Assembly (NCBI GenBank): GCA_964498725.1
Contig: CAZCHS010000001.1
Location: 1-64,000, forward strand
Reading direction: 5' to 3'
Source of the DNA: JAFGTP01 sp964498725
GTDB taxonomy: Bacteria; Fidelibacterota; UBA2242; JAFGTP01
DNA length: 64,000 nt
The notes under the pieces were generated by a model. That model was given only the letters and a program-made list of their open reading frames with translations. It was not told the origin of the DNA and ran no database searches. Made by a program: the position numbers and the translations under genes. This document shows, piece by piece, positions 60,957 through 64,000 of the stretch (positions within the stretch are counted from its first letter, which is position 1; each line of letters opens with the position of its first letter).

Positions 60957-62156
60957 ATAGTTGATGGATTTGGTGATATAGGTGAGGGGCTCTTTTTCCA
61001 TATTGAGGATGTATGGATCCGATATTTTCTTTCCCTCGGAGTTGGTGATAACCTTTACCATTGGCCGGACAGGGCGGTTTTTATTTACAGACATTACACG
61101 TGCGATTTGGCCGTTATTTAGCAAAACATGACTGCCGACGGGATACATTGAAATGATATTGATGAAGGCTTTTAAAATTTTCGGATCAAAATCATTCTGA
61201 TGCTCCTGAATTAGTTTTTGAATGGCAGCCGGTGGTTTATAGCCGGGGCGGTAATTTCTTTCATGGACCAGGGATTCAAATTTATCGGCGATGGCTAATA
61301 TTCTGGCAAAAGGAGTGATCTCTTCGCCTTTCAATCCATTGGGATAGCCGGTTCCGTCCCATTTTTCATGCTCTTCCAGTATTGTTTTTATGATAAAGGG
61401 ATATTTAGCTGATAAATGCTGAAGGATTTCCGCGCCGTAATTGGGATGATTTTTCAATTGATGGCGTTCCTCTTCTGTATATTTACCCGGTTTGCTTAAA
61501 ATGACCGGGCTGATCCTAAGCATACCCACATCATGGAGCAGTGTAGTCAATGCCAGTGCATAGAGTTGCTTGATATTGAAATCAAGGCCGTGACCAACCT
61601 CAATGGCAATAATGGCGGTATTAATCGAGTGGGATGAAAACCATTCGGTTGAGCGTCCCGGATGAAGCGCCAAAATTAATAATTCATCCTCTTCCAGGGT
61701 GTATTTTACAAACTTTGGAATATATGGCAGAAGTTTGTTGATATCAATTTTCTCATTGGCGCCAATTTGTTCTTTATAGGATTTTAAAATATTGGTAATG
61801 ACTTTGTAAAGTTTTCTGCTGATCTGAACCGGATCATCGGACAGGCTTTTTTCCTGTTTCGACTGTGCAGGAGGAGGTGTTGGTTTTTCGGTTTTTTCTT
61901 CAGGTGGGTTTTCTTTGGGGTCAGGGGTTGGATTATTATCTGTTTTTGGCGGAGATTCCTGTAGTGGCTTTTGTTCTGTTTCTTCTCTTTCTGCAGTTTG
62001 ATTTTGGTGTTGCGGGTCAGGGAGATTATTGCTGTGAAGATTTTTACGAATATCGCTAAGATTGCTGAACGTAGCTATGCCCCGGACATTTTTGTCATTA
62101 TTTTTTTCTTCTTCATAGGATTTATGAGATCCGACGATATCTTTCATCCTGGACAT
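60948..62156 (-). CDS. HD-GYP domain protein, predicted cyclic-di-GMP phosphodiesterase
   Basis: 402 residues. An N-terminal low-complexity region (about 35-110) is rich in Pro, Glu and Lys. The HD-GYP domain spans about 165-340 with HSINTAIIAIEVG, LLHDVGMLRI (HD) and EKWDGTGYPNGLKGEEITP (GYP). A C-terminal beta region (VGSHVLLNNGQIARVMSVN) is typical of this subgroup. It likely hydrolyses cyclic di-nucleotides. The partner AAA ATPase ends two bases from its start. Confidence 0.92.
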   Translation of the reverse strand: MSRMKDIVGSHKSYEEEKNNDKNVRGIATFSNLSDIRKNLHSNNLPDPQHQNQTAEREETEQKPLQESPPKTDNNPTPDPKENPPEEKTEKPTPPPAQSKQEKSLSDDPVQISRKLYKVITNILKSYKEQIGANEKIDINKLLPYIPKFVKYTLEEDELLILALHPGRSTEWFSSHSINTAIIAIEVGHGLDFNIKQLYALALTTLLHDVGMLRISPVILSKPGKYTEEERHQLKNHPNYGAEILQHLSAKYPFIIKTILEEHEKWDGTGYPNGLKGEEITPFARILAIADKFESLVHERNYRPGYKPPAAIQKLIQEHQNDFDPKILKAFINIISMYPVGSHVLLNNGQIARVMSVNKNRPVRPMVKVITNSEGKKISDPYILNMEKEPLTYITKSINYLH

Positions 62157-62157
62157 A

Positions 62158-62955
62158 TTATTCTTCCGAGTTGATTATACTGATTATATGGTCTGCGTCA
62201 ATTTTAGTTAATTTTTGTCCAAAACCCAACAATAAACTTAAATCGCAAATGTTATTTATTTTGCGGGGAATACCATGGGAAAATTTATGAATTTCATGAA
62301 TTGCTTCATCTGTAAAGATTTCATTTTTAGCCCCGGCCTTTGACAATCTGTACCTGATGTATTGTTGCGTGTCTTCAAGTTCAAATCTGCGTAAATGATA
62401 ACGCACGGCGATACGTTGTTCTAATTGAGGAATCTCCGCGACAATATCTTTTAACTCAGGCTGTCCGGTCAGTAACAGAGTCAGCAGAAAGCGGTCATTG
62501 AACTGGAAGTTCAGCAGCATGCGCAGTTCCTCAAAAGTTTCTTTCTGGTTAATGGTCTGTGCCTCATCGACAATAATGATTGTATGCATTCCTTTTTTGA
62601 AAGTGTCAACAAGATTATCATTGAGGGCGTGCAGCATATCCATTCTGACAGTTGACGCGTGATCAATTTGAAGTTGGTATAATATCTCGCCGATCAGTTC
62701 ATTGGCAGACCACCGGGGATTTGTCAGGTAGGCAACATTGTATTTATCTTTTGGTAATTCATTGATCAGCGTATGCATTAGCAGTGTTTTGCCACAGCCG
62801 TATTCACCGCTTAGCATTGCGGCTCCTTTTAAACTATTGATTGCATACAGGAGCCTGATATAGGCTTCATCATGTTCGGCAGAGTGATAAAGAAATTTTG
62901 GATTCGGCGTGTTTTCAAAAGGTTTTTCAGCGAATTTCCAGTAATTCAGATACAT
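62158..62955 (-). CDS. ExeA/GspA-like AAA ATPase
   Basis: 265 residues. Seen: FAEKPFENTPNPKFLYHSAE at the start, Walker A GEYGCGKTLLMHTL, Walker B TIIIVDEAQTI and the sensor LLTGQPELKDIV, all as in the GspA/ExeA family (MSHA or type II secretion-linked ATPases). No peptidoglycan-binding domain follows. It is coupled to an HD-GYP gene, so a cell-surface or pilus function under cyclic-di-GMP control is possible. Confidence 0.9.
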   Translation of the reverse strand: MYLNYWKFAEKPFENTPNPKFLYHSAEHDEAYIRLLYAINSLKGAAMLSGEYGCGKTLLMHTLINELPKDKYNVAYLTNPRWSANELIGEILYQLQIDHASTVRMDMLHALNDNLVDTFKKGMHTIIIVDEAQTINQKETFEELRMLLNFQFNDRFLLTLLLTGQPELKDIVAEIPQLEQRIAVRYHLRRFELEDTQQYIRYRLSKAGAKNEIFTDEAIHEIHKFSHGIPRKINNICDLSLLLGFGQKLTKIDADHIISIINSEE

Positions 62956-62986
62956 ATATCCTCAATAAAAGTTAAATTTAAAAAAT

Positions 62987-64000
62987 TTATATGGATTCTT
63001 TCGATTTTTCAAATTTTATTATAAAAAAACAAAGCATGAAGAACAAAAGAAGTCCGATTGTTAATGCAATAATTGACTGATACAATGTACCTTGTTTCAA
63101 CATTAATGCCAACAGTCCCATGATTATATTGAAGAATAGAATCGCCAGTACTGTGTCACGGCTGGATATTCCGATATTTTTAATACGATGATGTAGGTGA
63201 TCGCGTCCGGTATAGCCGAGTAACTCAAATAAATTACGGACATTTTTATAATAAAATCTTAATATGGAAGTCATTACCATATCCGTGATGGGTATGGCTA
63301 ATAACAAGACAGGAATGGCCATGTCAACAGAACTGTGGGTACCCCACTCTCCGAAAATCGATAAGGCCGCCAGCAAAAATCCAATAAAAGTGCTGCCATT
63401 ATCTCCTAAAAAAATCAAAGCATCTCGTTTTCCGCGAAAGTTATAGGGGAAAAAACCCAGTACGGCGGCCGCTAAGATGAGACTTACGTTCGCCATGAAA
63501 TGATTGCCATTTAATTTGGCAACGATGAAATAAAAAAAGCCAATAATGATTGCGATACCTGCGGCCAATCCGTCCATTCCATCCAGACAATTGATTCCAT
63601 TGGTGATTCCGGCGATCCATATATAGGTCAGTATGATAGATAAAATTCTTCCCGTCAAATGATTCCCAAAAAAGGAGAATACGATATTATACTTCACCAA
63701 AATTCCAATGGCCACCAATTGCGCTAATAATTTTACAATTGCCGGAAGCGGGTTGATATCGTCAATAATACCGATGACGAGTATGATCAGGGAAGACCAG
63801 AAGAGGCCGTAAAATTCCTCCGGTATATCCAGTGTCAGATAGGTGGTGGCGATAAAAGCGATAAAAACAGGAATGCCGCCGGTTAGTGGTGTTATTTTTT
63901 TATGGTGGTGGCGGCCACCGGGATGATCCGTGATGTCCAGCATGTGTCCCAGTTTATGGAAGAATGGAACCAGCCCAAAGGAAAGAATAAAAGTAAAAAA
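62987..64000 (-). CDS. Undecaprenyl-phosphate sugar-1-phosphate transferase (WecA/MraY family), 5' truncated
   Basis: The frame is open to the window edge, so the start lies beyond 64000; an internal ATG at 63943 is not the start. At least 337 residues and about ten membrane helices. Seen: DHPGGRHHHKKITPLTGGIP, GIIDDINPLPAIVK (Asp-Asp motif), GINCLDGMDGLAAG (catalytic loop) and GRDHLHHRIKNIG (His-rich loop). The order matches WecA/TagO-type enzymes, which attach HexNAc-1-phosphate to the lipid carrier for polysaccharides. The donor sugar is not resolved. Confidence 0.92.
   Translation of the reverse strand, partial: FFTFILSFGLVPFFHKLGHMLDITDHPGGRHHHKKITPLTGGIPVFIAFIATTYLTLDIPEEFYGLFWSSLIILVIGIIDDINPLPAIVKLLAQLVAIGILVKYNIVFSFFGNHLTGRILSIILTYIWIAGITNGINCLDGMDGLAAGIAIIIGFFYFIVAKLNGNHFMANVSLILAAAVLGFFPYNFRGKRDALIFLGDNGSTFIGFLLAALSIFGEWGTHSSVDMAIPVLLLAIPITDMVMTSILRFYYKNVRNLFELLGYTGRDHLHHRIKNIGISSRDTVLAILFFNIIMGLLALMLKQGTLYQSIIALTIGLLLFFMLCFFIIKFEKSKESI

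Overview
The window is an AT-rich bacterial chromosome segment, densely packed with mostly housekeeping genes. No rRNA, tRNA, CRISPR array, prophage or transposase was recognised. The gene set suggests a Gram-negative bacterium of the Fibrobacteres-Chlorobi-Bacteroidetes (FCB) superphylum or a neighbouring candidate phylum. Pointers are a TonB-dependent receptor with a carboxypeptidase-regulatory-like N-terminus, a bacterial geranylgeranylglyceryl-phosphate synthase-family gene, a BatA-type N-terminal membrane domain, a two-subunit glycine decarboxylase, lipoprotein signals and outer-membrane-barrel-like proteins. A phylum cannot be assigned from this window alone.

Layout. 1-3168 (+): end of a mannoside or oligosaccharide utilisation operon (GH130, toroid lipoprotein, MsmX/MalK-type ATPase). 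3269-11777 (mostly -): GNAT acetyltransferase, a frameshifted small membrane ORF, then small membrane protein, site-2 protease, xerD, gmhA, GGGP synthase, gcvPA, gcvH, accC, accB and efp, mostly with overlapping or nearly touching ends. 12025-19214 (+): PHP phosphoesterase with two half-size permeases, ftsEX, ridA plus L-serine dehydratase, and a family 3 solute-binding protein. 19330-22616 (-): a metal-uptake cassette of DtxR-type regulator, His-rich membrane protein and TonB receptor, with related palindromes upstream of the first and last gene.

22761-27695 (+) is the accessory part: an Mpv17-like membrane protein, an unknown anchored protein, two tandem YfiR-like secreted paralogues with conserved upstream elements, a conserved hypothetical protein, and a secreted repeat protein interrupted by an amber codon. 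27784-48772 (-) is one long almost gap-free series: two paralogous unknowns, hflX, a BatA-like protein, a polyprenol kinase-like protein, rpe, a PASTA protein, rsmB, fmt, def, yajC, nadB, nadA, tgt, radA, a DMT transporter, a bifunctional-nuclease-family protein, ptsI, ptsH, a prenyl synthase and a phosphohexomutase.

49026-60956 (+): LacI regulator, ubiE/menG, an AroQ-like protein lacking catalytic residues, a propeller-transglutaminase, an alpha-oxoamine synthase, a trypsin-like lipoprotein, a large metallopeptidase-propeller-barrel protein, panD, and a GAF membrane protein. 60948-64000 (-): an HD-GYP protein, an ExeA-like ATPase, and a truncated WecA/MraY-family transferase that runs off the window. 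The strongest candidates for something undescribed are the twin YfiR-like loci with their non-coding repeats, the palindrome-flanked metal cassette, the PHP-permease operon and the interrupted repeat protein.
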